This document shows positions 1-8,678 of a stretch of DNA of 64,000 bases, one piece after another (position 1 is the first letter of the stretch; every line of letters starts with the position of its first letter). The notes beneath the pieces were generated by a model that did not search any database, was not told the DNA's origin, and worked only from the letters and a program-made list of their open reading frames with translations. The position numbers and the translations under genes are program-made. This stretch comes from G963665085 sp963665085. Its GTDB lineage: Bacteria; Bacteroidota; Bacteroidia; Bacteroidales; JAAAOM01. The stretch lies in assembly GCA_963665085.2 (NCBI GenBank), contig CAXXXS010000002.1:496001-560000 (forward strand), read 5' to 3'.

Positions 1-2062
1 TTTTAAACTCTACGCGCCTGTTTTGCTGTCTTCCTGCTTCTGTATCATTAGGAGCAATAGGTTGAGAGAATGCATATCCTTTATATTCGATTCTAGTCTT
101 ATCAATACCTTGCGCAATAAGCCAATCTGTAACAGCTTTTGCCCTGTCTGTACTTATTTTTGTATTTGATTTAAGAGAACCAACATTATCGGTATGCCCG
201 GAAATTTCGATGCGCATTGTTGGACTATTTTCCAATAATTTTTTAACCTGACTTAATTGAGTATACGATTCGGGTTTGAGTGTAGATTTTCCGAACTCAA
301 AGAATATATTTTCAAGAACAACTTTCTGTCCAACTTCAACTTTCTCAAGTTCAAAATTTCTAACGGCCATTTCATCCGAAACTTCTTGCATTAAATCAAC
401 CGCATCTAAAAAAAGCATATAACCACTTGAAGAAATCTCAATTCCATAATTATTCTTCTCGGGTAATTTAATTGTGTATTTTCCTTCTTTATCAGACAAC
501 GCTGTTTTTACAACCTCACTTTTTGACAAATCAATAATTTCCAGTTTTGCCACTACAGGATCTCCGGAAGAAGCATCAGTAACAGTTCCTTGTAGCATAA
601 AAAATTCATCGATAACAAGGGCTGTTGGCGATTCGAAAAATATACTGGGCAGTTCTCGGTCTAAACCAGCAATTACAACATCTTCTGTAATTAACATATG
701 CTCTTTCTCTTCGCCAAGAAAGATAACTTTAAATATATCTTTAGCACCTAATCCATTGTCCCTAATTCCTGAATAATATCCATATTTTCCACTCTCTGAA
801 GCAACATAAAAAACATCATCGTCTACAGAGTTTATCGGATATCCTAAATTAACAGGAGCTGTCCATACCCCGGTTTCATCTTTTGTTGTTTTAAAAATGT
901 CTAATCCTCCCATTGAATTATGCCCCTCAGAGCTAAAATACAAGGTATTACCATCTGCCGAGATAAAAACACCCTGTTCGTTGTATATCGTATTTATTAT
1001 CGGACTGAGATTCTTGGGTTTTTCCCATTTCCCTTTGCTATCTTTCTTTGTAACGAAAATATCTAACCCCCCATTTGATAATTTTTTATCAGAAGAAGTA
1101 TAATACAAGGTATTACCATCGCTGGAGAAGCACAAAGAAGTTTCTTTATAATTTGTATTTATCTTTTTAAAAGGTTTTGCAGATTTCCATTTCCCTTTAA
1201 CAAACTCAGAATAGAAAATATCGCCGTTTCCTTCATTTCCTTTGTAAACATAAATAACCCCGCCATCAGGTGATATACCTACAATGGCCATATTATCTTT
1301 ATTTTTTTTACCGTTTAACTTTTTATCATCAATTCTTGTTGCTTGCTGAAAATTGTTATCTACGATTGCACTCTTATAAATGTCTTCAAAAAACTTACTA
1401 TCGACAGTACTTCTGTCACTTTTTTCGTTTAATGGCCTGCGTGAAGTAAAATATAAAAGCTTTTCATTTCTTGTAAAAACAGAATTGTAATCATCATATT
1501 CTGAATTAACCTGCTCTCCTAAATTATTTATTATGACCCTTAATGGTTCTTTTGTTAAAATTTTGCCATTTTCGCATTCTGCAAGGTATTTATTAATCTT
1601 TGCTACTACCACAGGTTCTACATTCCCCTTTTTATAAAGTTGATATTCTTTTATTGCGTTCTCAAAATCTAAAACAAGATGGTATGCACGTGCCAGCATT
1701 AAATGAATATCATCTGCAACAATATTATCTAAACCATAAGCTGTCTTAAAATATTTGATTGCCTCAAATTTATTATCTGTATTTAAAAAGCAAACACCTA
1801 ATTTATAGTTTAACGCTGCATTCTTACTATTATATTCTTGTGCCTCTAAATAATATTTTCGGGCATCCATATAATATCCTTTACCATATGCATAATACTT
1901 ATTCCCCGCTTTTATGGCTTTCCAAGCGTCTTTTACTTCTGTGTTTTCAATTTTAAATTCTGATTTTTTAATACGGACCCTTGTTTGCCCAAAACTTTCT
2001 GTTTGAAAAGAAAGAAATATCAGAAAACCTGCTAATAACGTGAACCTCACTTTTTGTTGCAT
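1..2062 (-). CDS. OmpA-family protein with TPR, beta-propeller and carboxypeptidase-like domains (PorE-like layout), 3' end outside window
   Basis: Translating the minus strand from the ATG at 2062 gives 687 residues with no stop; the C-terminus lies beyond the left edge. A signal peptide (hydrophobic stretch ending ESFGQ, no lipobox Cys) is followed by TPR-like helices (about 40-150), PD40/WD40-type propeller repeats with motifs such as SSDGNTLYYTS and SADGNTLYFSS (about 190-410), a carboxypeptidase-regulatory-like beta-sandwich (about 440-550) and an OmpA peptidoglycan-binding domain (about 577 onward, with GHTDNVGS and NRRVEF). This order is known from PorE, a T9SS component that anchors the machinery to peptidoglycan. 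Paralogues with the same layout are common in Bacteroidota, so the PorE role is inferred. PorE itself is a lipoprotein, unlike this protein. The TPR gene just upstream on the same strand is 20 bp away and may be co-transcribed. Only a few C-terminal residues should be missing. Confidence 0.85.
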   Translation of the reverse strand, partial: MQQKVRFTLLAGFLIFLSFQTESFGQTRVRIKKSEFKIENTEVKDAWKAIKAGNKYYAYGKGYYMDARKYYLEAQEYNSKNAALNYKLGVCFLNTDNKFEAIKYFKTAYGLDNIVADDIHLMLARAYHLVLDFENAIKEYQLYKKGNVEPVVVAKINKYLAECENGKILTKEPLRVIINNLGEQVNSEYDDYNSVFTRNEKLLYFTSRRPLNEKSDRSTVDSKFFEDIYKSAIVDNNFQQATRIDDKKLNGKKNKDNMAIVGISPDGGVIYVYKGNEGNGDIFYSEFVKGKWKSAKPFKKINTNYKETSLCFSSDGNTLYYTSSDKKLSNGGLDIFVTKKDSKGKWEKPKNLSPIINTIYNEQGVFISADGNTLYFSSEGHNSMGGLDIFKTTKDETGVWTAPVNLGYPINSVDDDVFYVASESGKYGYYSGIRDNGLGAKDIFKVIFLGEEKEHMLITEDVVIAGLDRELPSIFFESPTALVIDEFFMLQGTVTDASSGDPVVAKLEIIDLSKSEVVKTALSDKEGKYTIKLPEKNNYGIEISSSGYMLFLDAVDLMQEVSDEMAVRNFELEKVEVGQKVVLENIFFEFGKSTLKPESYTQLSQVKKLLENSPTMRIEISGHTDNVGSLKSNTKISTDRAKAVTDWLIAQGIDKTRIEYKGYAFSQPIAPNDTEAGRQQNRRVEFK

Positions 2063-2082
2063 CTTATATAATAATTAGCAAA

Positions 2083-3129
2083 TTAAAAATTACATTCTTT
2101 TAAATATTCATCTGCTGCCTCAATGCCTAATTCTTTGGCCCGCAACCAATCTTTACAGGCATTTTCAAGTTCGCCTAACAGTTCGTATGTTAATCCTCTA
2201 TTAATAAAAGACTCTCCGTCTCCGTAACCATCAACAATTGTTCTGTTGAAGTATTCAAGTGCCTCCTGGTAATTCCCTTCTTTTGTTTTTACACTTCCCA
2301 TATTATTTATGGCTGGATAATAATCTTCTTTAATAGATAAACACTGCTGAAAATCTTCCTGTGCACCTGTTAAATCTTCTAACTGGTACTTAATACTTCC
2401 CCTGCTGTTAAGTGCCACATAATAGTCGGGCTGTAATTTAACAGCTGTTGAATAATCATTTACAGCACCTTGAAAATCACCAGTCAGGACTTTAACATTC
2501 GCCATGTTGTAATATGCTGTTACAAATCCGGGATCGTAATTCACCGCATTTGAATAATCATAAACTGAACCCGTAAAATCGTTCATGTATCGTTTTGCTG
2601 TAGCCCTGTCATTATAGGCTATTGCATAATTACTTTTTCTTAAAATTGCTTCATTAAAATCTAATATTGCCTGGGCATAACTTTCATCTATCAATCGAAT
2701 TAACCCACGGTAATAATACGAGTAATAGGTATCAAAACCTTTTTGAATAGCATCATTAAAATAGGTAAGCGCCAGATTAAACGAATCCAGTGAGAAATAT
2801 AAAAACCCTATTGAAAAACAGGATTCCCCCAAATCAGGATTTATCCTCATCGAAGCGTTAAAATCATTTAATGCCCCCTGATATTGTTTGTTTTCAAATT
2901 TCACTTTTCCTCTTTGAAGATAAGCCACATCAAATTCAGAATCCAAATCCAGGGCCATATCCAGCAGATTTAATGCAAGCTCACGGTTATTACTTTTTAA
3001 AGCTACCAGTGCTTCATTATAATTTCTTTTTGCTTCTTTGCTATTTTTTAACTTACCTGCATCCAAAGTTTGTCCAAATGAATTTGAAGCAAGTAAACAA
3101 GTAATCAGAATTACAGCTAACCTTATCAT
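2083..3129 (-). CDS. secreted TPR-repeat protein
   Basis: A 348-residue protein with an N-terminal signal peptide (MIRLAVILITCLLASNSFGQ) and then an almost continuous run of about nine tetratricopeptide repeats to the C-terminus. The recurring pattern is A-x-x-D-[FY]-[ND] followed by YYNMA or AYNDRA-type helices. The last Cys is in the C-terminal KECNF. TPR solenoids are protein-protein interaction scaffolds, and this one should act in the periplasm. It sits 20 bp upstream of the OmpA/PorE-like gene on the same strand, so the two products may act together at the cell envelope. No catalytic domain is visible and no specific partner can be named. Confidence 0.85.
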   Translation of the reverse strand: MIRLAVILITCLLASNSFGQTLDAGKLKNSKEAKRNYNEALVALKSNNRELALNLLDMALDLDSEFDVAYLQRGKVKFENKQYQGALNDFNASMRINPDLGESCFSIGFLYFSLDSFNLALTYFNDAIQKGFDTYYSYYYRGLIRLIDESYAQAILDFNEAILRKSNYAIAYNDRATAKRYMNDFTGSVYDYSNAVNYDPGFVTAYYNMANVKVLTGDFQGAVNDYSTAVKLQPDYYVALNSRGSIKYQLEDLTGAQEDFQQCLSIKEDYYPAINNMGSVKTKEGNYQEALEYFNRTIVDGYGDGESFINRGLTYELLGELENACKDWLRAKELGIEAADEYLKECNF

Positions 3130-3324
3130 TTTTAATCGTTATATGTAAGTTATTAATAAACTTATCAAATATTTACAACTTATAAAAACGAAATAAAACC
3201 AAAAAAGGTTATCTAATTTGAAAGATTGAGTGAAATATCTATTAAAAAAAAAAGAAAAATAAGTTACTTTTATCTTTTAGAATTCTTATGTATTATTGTA
3301 ATTAAATTTCATTCTAAGAAAATA

Positions 3325-3678
3325 ATGAAAGTAAATTTAACCTACCTTCGTGAGATGTCTGCCGGAAATACAGATTTAGTTTTAGAGATGATAGATATCT
3401 TTACAACACAAATCGCTGAGATTAAGGTAGAAATGAAACAACTATACAATGAAGGAGAATGGGTTAAATTAGGAAAACTCGCACACAAAGCAAAATCATC
3501 TATCTCTATAATGGGTTTGAATGAACTCGCTGTTGATTTAAAATGGTTGGAAAACGATTCAAAAGCGGATTGTACAACAGAAAAATACCCAGCTATATTA
3601 AAGCGGTTTAATGAAGAAACTCAAATAGTTATAGAAGAATTAGATGTGATTGCTCAAAATATTGATAATTATTTTTAA
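3325..3678 (+). CDS. HPt (histidine phosphotransfer) domain protein
   Basis: A 117-residue single-domain protein. I start it at the ATG at 3325 (MKVNLTYLREMS) because the open frame upstream is poly-lysine and hydrophobic junk that does not fit the family. The helical bundle carries the motif KLAHKAKSSISIMG, with His54 as the expected phosphoryl acceptor; it matches the AHxLKGSS pattern of HPt domains with Ala in place of Leu. HPt proteins shuttle phosphate between hybrid histidine kinases and response regulators in the cytoplasm. The next gene, 17 bp downstream, is a STAS protein, so the pair may link a phosphorelay to a partner-switching module. No kinase is adjacent. Confidence 0.82.
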   Translation: MKVNLTYLREMSAGNTDLVLEMIDIFTTQIAEIKVEMKQLYNEGEWVKLGKLAHKAKSSISIMGLNELAVDLKWLENDSKADCTTEKYPAILKRFNEETQIVIEELDVIAQNIDNYF

Positions 3679-3695
3679 TAAACTATTCAAGTAAA

Positions 3696-4037
3696 ATGTT
3701 AAAAACCGAGAAGATAAATAATGTTAACGTAGTTTCATTTGATAATGTTAATAGGTTCAATGCATTGATAACTGAGCCTATTAAAGAGGACCTAAAAAGT
3801 TTTTTTAATAAACCAAACACAAAACTGGTACTCAATCTGGAAGGAATTGATTTTATTGACAGCTCTGGTTTTGGTGTTTTTTTATCGATAATGAAAACAG
3901 CCAATAATAATTTTGGCCAATTTAAACTTAGTGGGATATCACCAGAGGTGATGGAGCTTTTTAAATTACTTCAATTACATAATGTATTTGATATTTATAA
4001 CTCCACTGATGATGCGATAAAAAGCTTTGATGAATAA
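3696..4037 (+). CDS. STAS-domain protein, anti-anti-sigma factor type
   Basis: A 113-residue single STAS domain. The signature FIDSSGFGVFLSIM corresponds to the DSSGLG loop of SpoIIAA/RsbV, where the second Ser (here Ser57) is phosphorylated by an anti-sigma kinase. The C-terminal half (FKLSGISPEVMELFKLLQLHNVFDIY) also fits the family. In partner switching, the unphosphorylated protein captures the anti-sigma factor and releases its target. No RsbW-type kinase or sigma factor lies nearby, so the partner is unknown. It follows the HPt gene by 17 bp and is probably in the same transcript, which ends at a hairpin before clpB. Confidence 0.85.
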   Translation: MLKTEKINNVNVVSFDNVNRFNALITEPIKEDLKSFFNKPNTKLVLNLEGIDFIDSSGFGVFLSIMKTANNNFGQFKLSGISPEVMELFKLLQLHNVFDIYNSTDDAIKSFDE

Positions 4038-4046
4038 AATATTTTT

Positions 4047-4120
4047 ACCTGCGAGCGATTAATCACTAAAAGTCATTCCTTTTTCATAACTCAAAAGACA
4101 TAATCCCTCGCAGGTTTTTT
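4047..4120 (+). terminator. Long-loop hairpin plus T-run after the HPt-STAS pair
   Basis: The arms ACCTGCGAG (4047-4055) and CTCGCAGGT (4107-4115) are perfect complements separated by 51 nt, and the right arm runs straight into six T residues. On the plus strand this fits a Rho-independent terminator after the STAS gene. The loop is unusually long for one. On the minus strand the hairpin is followed by A residues, so it would not serve clpB. Confidence 0.5.
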
Positions 4121-6730
4121 CTAATTAAGAGCTTCTATCTGATGATTCTCAAAAATTAAATTTCCTTCTTCAGAATCAATATAAATAACGTCTTCTTTCT
4201 TAATCTTACCAGATAAAATCTGTTTTGACAATTCATTAAGTAATTCTCTTTGAATCACACGTTTTATTGGCCTTGCCCCATATTGAGAATCAAAACCAGC
4301 CTCTGCAAGATGTTCCACAGCACTATCAGAAATTTCTATTGTAATACCGCTCTGGGACAAAAGCTTAACTACACCTTTTACCTGGATATTTACCACTTCT
4401 TTTATTTCTTCTTTATTAAGTGGGGTAAACATAATCAACTCGTCAATCCGGTTTAAAAACTCAGGTCGAATGGATTGCTTTAACAACTTAAATACCTCCA
4501 GTTTAGTATCTTCTAATACACGTTCCCTGTTTTCATTTGATAATGTCTGCAACCGCTCCTGAATAATATGCGAACCAACATTCGAGGTCATGATAACCAT
4601 TGTGTTCTTAAAATTTACTTTTCTCCCTTTGTTATCTGTTAATTGTCCATCATCCAGTACCTGTAAAAGAATATTAAATACATCTGGATGTGCTTTTTCA
4701 ATCTCATCCAGTAAAACAACAGAATAAGGTTTTCTTCGCACAGCCTCAGTTAGTTGACCACTTTCATCGTAGCCAACATATCCGGGAGGCGCTCCTATTA
4801 ACCTGGAAACAGAATGACGTTCCTGGTATTCAGACATATCAATACGCGTCATCAGGTTCTCTTCATTGAAAAGGAATTCTGCTAAAGCCTTTGCCAACTC
4901 TGTTTTACCAACTCCTGTTGTCCCCAAGAAAATGAACGAACCTATGGGGCGTTTTTGATCCTGGAGTCCTGCCCTACTTCGTCTTACAGCATCAGCAATA
5001 GCTTCAATGGCTTCTTCCTGGCCAACTACACGCTTGTGAAGCTCATCTTCCAGATGAAGAAGTTTTTCCCTTTCACTTTGAAGCATCCGGCTTACAGGAA
5101 TACCTGTCCAACGGGAGACTATTTCAGCAATATCTTCAGAGCCAACCTCCTCTCGCATCATTGCATTCTCACCTTGTTTTTCCTCGAGTTCAAGCTTTAG
5201 TCTTTCTGTTTCTTCCTCTTTTGCTTTAATTATTCCATATCTAATTTCAGCAACTCTTCCATAGTCTCCTTGTCTTTCAGCCTCATCAGCTTCAATTTTT
5301 AAGGATTCAATCTCTTCTTTATTTTGTTGAATCTTTTCAATAATTCCTTTCTCTGTTTCCCATTTTGCGCGTAATCTGACTCGTTCCTCATTTAAATTTG
5401 CTAATTCCTTTGCAATACTTTCTAATTTCAAATCATCACCTTCTCTTTTGATTGCTTCGCGCTCTATCTCAAGCTGTTTTATTTTTCTTTCAATATCATC
5501 CAGTTCCTGTGGAACAGAATTCATCTCCAAGCGAAGTTTGGATGCCGCTTCATCAATGAGGTCGATGGCTTTATCGGGTAAAAACCTATCAGAAATATAT
5601 CTGTTTGATAATTCAACGGAAGCAACAATAGCCTCATCTTTGATTCGCACTTTATGGTGTGCTTCGTACCTGTCTTTTATACCTCTTAATATCGAAACAG
5701 AACTAAGTACATCGGGCTCATTAACCATAACAACCTGGAAACGCCTTTCCAATGCCTTATCCTTTTCAAAATATTTCTGATATTCATTTAAGGTTGTTGC
5801 ACCAATTGCCCGTAATTCCCCTCGCGCCAAAGCTGGCTTCAAAATATTAGCCGCATCCATTGCTCCTTCCGACTTTCCAGCTCCAACAAGTGTATGAATC
5901 TCATCAATAAATAACACAATCTCTCCATTTGATGAGATAACTTCCTTCACAACTGCTTTTAATCTTTCCTCAAACTCACCTTTGTATTTAGCGCCTGCAA
6001 CCAATGCACCCATATCGAGTGAGTAAACTTGTTTTGACTTAAGATTTTCCGGAACATCGCCACCAATTATACGATGTGCTAATCCTTCGGCGATCGCTGT
6101 TTTACCAACGCCTGGCTCTCCTATCAGAATTGGATTATTCTTTGTTCTCCTTGAAAGAATCTGTAGGATTCGACGTATTTCTTCATCCCTACCAATTACC
6201 GGATCCAATTTACCAGACCGGGCTTGCTCATTTAAATTGATTGCAAAACGATTTAACGCATTAAAAGTATCCTCTGCAGATTGAGAATCTACTTTTGAGC
6301 CTTTTCGAAGTTCTTTAATGGCTAGTTCAAGCTCTTTTTTAGAGATACCACTATCTTTCATCATTTGCGAGACAGAATCGCCTCCGTCCAAAAGGGCCAG
6401 TAATATATGTTCGATAGAAACATATTGATCACCAAAATCTTTTGCATTTTTCAATGACTTCTGAAGCACATGGTTTGCTGATGATGACAAATACCCTTCT
6501 CCTCCCTGCACTTTTGGATACTTCTCTATAATTGCATCCAATACTTGTGTAAAATTCTGAACGTTAACTCCTAACTTTTTTAAAAGAAATCCGGTTACAT
6601 TTTCTCCTGTTGTTAAAATTCCTTTCAGTAAGTGACCTGATTCAACAGCCTGATGACTATATCCTTGAGCAATAGTGAAAGCCTGTTGGATAGACTCTTG
6701 CGATTTTATTGTGAAATTATTTAAGTTCAT
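4121..6730 (-). CDS. clpB: ATP-dependent chaperone ClpB
   Basis: This encodes an 869-residue AAA+ disaggregase that works with DnaK to pull proteins out of aggregates in the cytoplasm. It has the N-terminal Clp-N repeats, a first AAA+ domain with Walker [14 protein letters not shown] and Walker [15 protein letters not shown], and a long coiled-coil middle domain (about residues 400-525) that separates ClpB from ClpA/ClpC. The second AAA+ domain has [13 protein letters not shown], the motif [11 protein letters not shown] and sensor-2 GARPIKR. Length and layout are normal. I chose the ATG at 6730 ([13 protein letters not shown]) over one eight codons upstream because GGAGG lies seven bases before it, one of the few clear ribosome binding sites here. 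No CIRCE or HrcA-type operator was seen upstream. Confidence 0.97.
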   Translation of the reverse strand: MNLNNFTIKSQESIQQAFTIAQGYSHQAVESGHLLKGILTTGENVTGFLLKKLGVNVQNFTQVLDAIIEKYPKVQGGEGYLSSSANHVLQKSLKNAKDFGDQYVSIEHILLALLDGGDSVSQMMKDSGISKKELELAIKELRKGSKVDSQSAEDTFNALNRFAINLNEQARSGKLDPVIGRDEEIRRILQILSRRTKNNPILIGEPGVGKTAIAEGLAHRIIGGDVPENLKSKQVYSLDMGALVAGAKYKGEFEERLKAVVKEVISSNGEIVLFIDEIHTLVGAGKSEGAMDAANILKPALARGELRAIGATTLNEYQKYFEKDKALERRFQVVMVNEPDVLSSVSILRGIKDRYEAHHKVRIKDEAIVASVELSNRYISDRFLPDKAIDLIDEAASKLRLEMNSVPQELDDIERKIKQLEIEREAIKREGDDLKLESIAKELANLNEERVRLRAKWETEKGIIEKIQQNKEEIESLKIEADEAERQGDYGRVAEIRYGIIKAKEEETERLKLELEEKQGENAMMREEVGSEDIAEIVSRWTGIPVSRMLQSEREKLLHLEDELHKRVVGQEEAIEAIADAVRRSRAGLQDQKRPIGSFIFLGTTGVGKTELAKALAEFLFNEENLMTRIDMSEYQERHSVSRLIGAPPGYVGYDESGQLTEAVRRKPYSVVLLDEIEKAHPDVFNILLQVLDDGQLTDNKGRKVNFKNTMVIMTSNVGSHIIQERLQTLSNENRERVLEDTKLEVFKLLKQSIRPEFLNRIDELIMFTPLNKEEIKEVVNIQVKGVVKLLSQSGITIEISDSAVEHLAEAGFDSQYGARPIKRVIQRELLNELSKQILSGKIKKEDVIYIDSEEGNLIFENHQIEALN

Positions 6731-7089
6731 TGTTGTTCCTCCAATTTTTAGCATAAAATGAACAACAATTTTTTTGCCTTAAAATAAAGAAGAACAAATT
6801 ACGCCAATCTGACATATTAAAGCTACACCACCAAAGTCATATTGACACTTTAATGTTTTTAAATCACTAACATATAAAACCTTATACTATCCTTCTATGA
6901 TCTCCTAAATCCTCCTTAAAGGAGGACTTAAAGAAGAGTGATAAAAAATAAATCATTTCGTTTTTCTCTCTTAAGTCCCGATAAATCATTCTTTGCCTTA
7001 AACAAATTATTAGTTTCAAAAAAGATTTTCATAATATTTAACCGCAAAGGACACGGGGTAATGCAGAGAATTTGATTCTTAATTTTGTA
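6731..7089. other. Non-coding stretch between clpB and the next membrane protein gene
   Basis: About 360 bases with no supportable gene. It holds a degenerate copy of the first interspersed repeat family (6898-6990). It also holds a short tract near 7041-7070 (accgcaaaggacac) resembling the degenerate CGCAAAG-type low-complexity repeats often seen between Bacteroidota genes. The clpB promoter should lie just above 6730, but no element stands out. Confidence 0.5.
6898..6990 (-). repeat. Interspersed repeat family 1, degenerate copy in reverse orientation
   Basis: Read on the minus strand this carries GATTTATCGGGACTTAAG, then CTTCTTTAAGTCCTCCT, a palindromic CCTCCTTTAAGGAGG and the end TTTAGGAGATCA. 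The same order of blocks occurs at 51542-51657 and, truncated, at 53045-53170. The middle part has diverged, and the terminal inverted repeat at one end is missing. Confidence 0.6.
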
Positions 7090-8529
7090 TTAAAAAGTAA
7101 CGCGGAGTTTTATCATTTCCGGGTATGGTTTTCCAGGAATATTCTCAGAGAAATAATCTTTCATTAAAAATCCAGCGGGGTTTAGGCTAACATCAACATC
7201 AATATCTGGATTTAACTTAAGTGCCTTATGTTTAAACGCTTTATAAGTAAGTGCATAACCTGATATAGCCCCGATAGCACCTGTAGTCATTAGAAATTTA
7301 CCCGTTTCTATTTCAGGAGTTAAAAGATAACCAATTCCCAAACCAAGTAAACATCCTGCAATCTCACCTGTTGCGATAATGAGACCTTGTCCAGTTGTGA
7401 AGTCAATATCCTCTAATAGATTATTTGCTAAGAATGCACCTCCAAGTCCTCCAAGTAATGCTGCACTCGAATAAAATTCTGATTCGTGTGGTTCAAAATA
7501 ATAAACAAGTAACGGAGCAAGAGCACCTCCCAACAAGAGCGATGAACGATAAAATAACGCATCGCCAACAGTATAGCTTCCTCTATCTGTTAAGTATTTT
7601 CCTACTCCAAGTCCTGCGAATGAAGAAAGTAAAACTGTTGAAAGCACATCTTTTTCGCCCTGATTTTCATAAAAGCCAAATAAATCAGAAAATAGTAAAC
7701 CGCTAATTGAGCCAACATCGCCCCACATCTGGAACATGGATGCAGAACCTGTTGAATAATCCCACTGTTCGGCTAATTTAAACCCGGCTATTCCTTCTCC
7801 AATGCTGGTAAGAATACCAAGTCCAAAAATCACTTGATTCCTTCTATCTTCTTTTTGCTTTTGTTCTTCATAGCTATAATAGTAGTTATCATCATATTCT
7901 ATTGGGTCTGTTAACAGGTACCCCATTAGAATTCCATGTAAAATACCACGGCTTTGGCCATAAAATGACATGCTAACCTGCGATAAACTAACATCTTTTG
8001 ATTTTGTAGTATTGTAGGGAATTAAAAATGAAGCCCCACTTGATAACATATAGGCAGCAATAAAAAGTTTCGAACTTTCTGTATTTAACATAAATGGAAC
8101 TGCATACCCATAATAACCAAGCCCAACAACCGTAGAAGTAACTAATAATCCAGGTCTTCCTTTTTGATTGAGCATTTTTACTTCTTCATCGGTTTCGGTC
8201 TTCTTAGTTAAATCGGGATTCTGTTTAGCAACAAAACCTCTTAATCCAGAAATGAAAAAATCTTTTTGCTCACCATTAACTACCTTTCGTTCTTTATAAA
8301 TTACTCCTTTTTTGCTATAATAAATTTCTATAGCAAATTCATTTTCTGATAATTGAAATAGTTTAGCCTCAACAAAATCTTCGTATTCAGTAAAGAGAGA
8401 GAGTTTTTTCGCATACGACTTATCAATAGTAAAAACATCGCTTTCAGGAAAAAAAGCAACTTGTTTTTCCTGTGCAAATATTGATGAGAAAAAGAAAAAT
8501 ATTGATAATATGCAAAATGTATACTTCAT
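7090..8529 (-). CDS. Exported glycine-rich membrane protein of unknown function
   Basis: A protein of about 479 residues starting MKYTFCILSIFFFFSSIFAQ, a clear signal peptide. An in-frame ATG four codons upstream is possible, but it would lie very close to a predicted promoter. The first 130 mature residues are soluble. The rest alternates Gly/Ala-rich hydrophobic segments (for example GLGVGKYLTDRGSYTVGDAL, GGLGGAFLANNLLEDID, GCLLGLGIGYLLTPE) in a repeated, roughly 50-residue pattern. It ends KLRVTF; a terminal Phe is typical of outer-membrane proteins. It could be an outer-membrane or inner-membrane-associated protein. I do not recognise the family and propose no function. It is followed on the left by repeat-containing DNA. 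Confidence 0.7.
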   Translation of the reverse strand: MKYTFCILSIFFFFSSIFAQEKQVAFFPESDVFTIDKSYAKKLSLFTEYEDFVEAKLFQLSENEFAIEIYYSKKGVIYKERKVVNGEQKDFFISGLRGFVAKQNPDLTKKTETDEEVKMLNQKGRPGLLVTSTVVGLGYYGYAVPFMLNTESSKLFIAAYMLSSGASFLIPYNTTKSKDVSLSQVSMSFYGQSRGILHGILMGYLLTDPIEYDDNYYYSYEEQKQKEDRRNQVIFGLGILTSIGEGIAGFKLAEQWDYSTGSASMFQMWGDVGSISGLLFSDLFGFYENQGEKDVLSTVLLSSFAGLGVGKYLTDRGSYTVGDALFYRSSLLLGGALAPLLVYYFEPHESEFYSSAALLGGLGGAFLANNLLEDIDFTTGQGLIIATGEIAGCLLGLGIGYLLTPEIETGKFLMTTGAIGAISGYALTYKAFKHKALKLNPDIDVDVSLNPAGFLMKDYFSENIPGKPYPEMIKLRVTF

Positions 8530-8548
8530 TTCCTGATTCATGAATATA

Positions 8549-8556
8549 CAAATTTA
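8549..8556 (-). promoter_or_regulatory. Putative Bacteroidota -7 promoter element
   Basis: TAAATTTG on the minus strand matches the Bacteroidota -7 consensus TAnnTTTG exactly and lies about 20 bases upstream of the ATG at 8529. No good -33 TTG was seen at the usual distance. Confidence 0.4.
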
Positions 8557-8619
8557 CAACCTAAAAGACTAAAAGAAAAAAAATATCCTCATGAAGATCA
8601 ACAATTTAATCAAAAAGAA

Positions 8620-8652
8620 GAGGCTTCTCTTGCTTTACAACAAAGAAGCCTC
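8620..8652 (-). terminator. Rho-independent terminator of the double phosphatase gene
   Basis: GAGGCTTCT (8620-8628) pairs perfectly with AGAAGCCTC (8644-8652) across a 15-nt loop. Read on the minus strand the stem is followed by TTCTTTTT. It lies 27 bases beyond the stop of the phosphatase gene ending at 8679. Confidence 0.75.
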
Positions 8653-8678
8653 ATATAATTTTAAAATATTATTTATCG

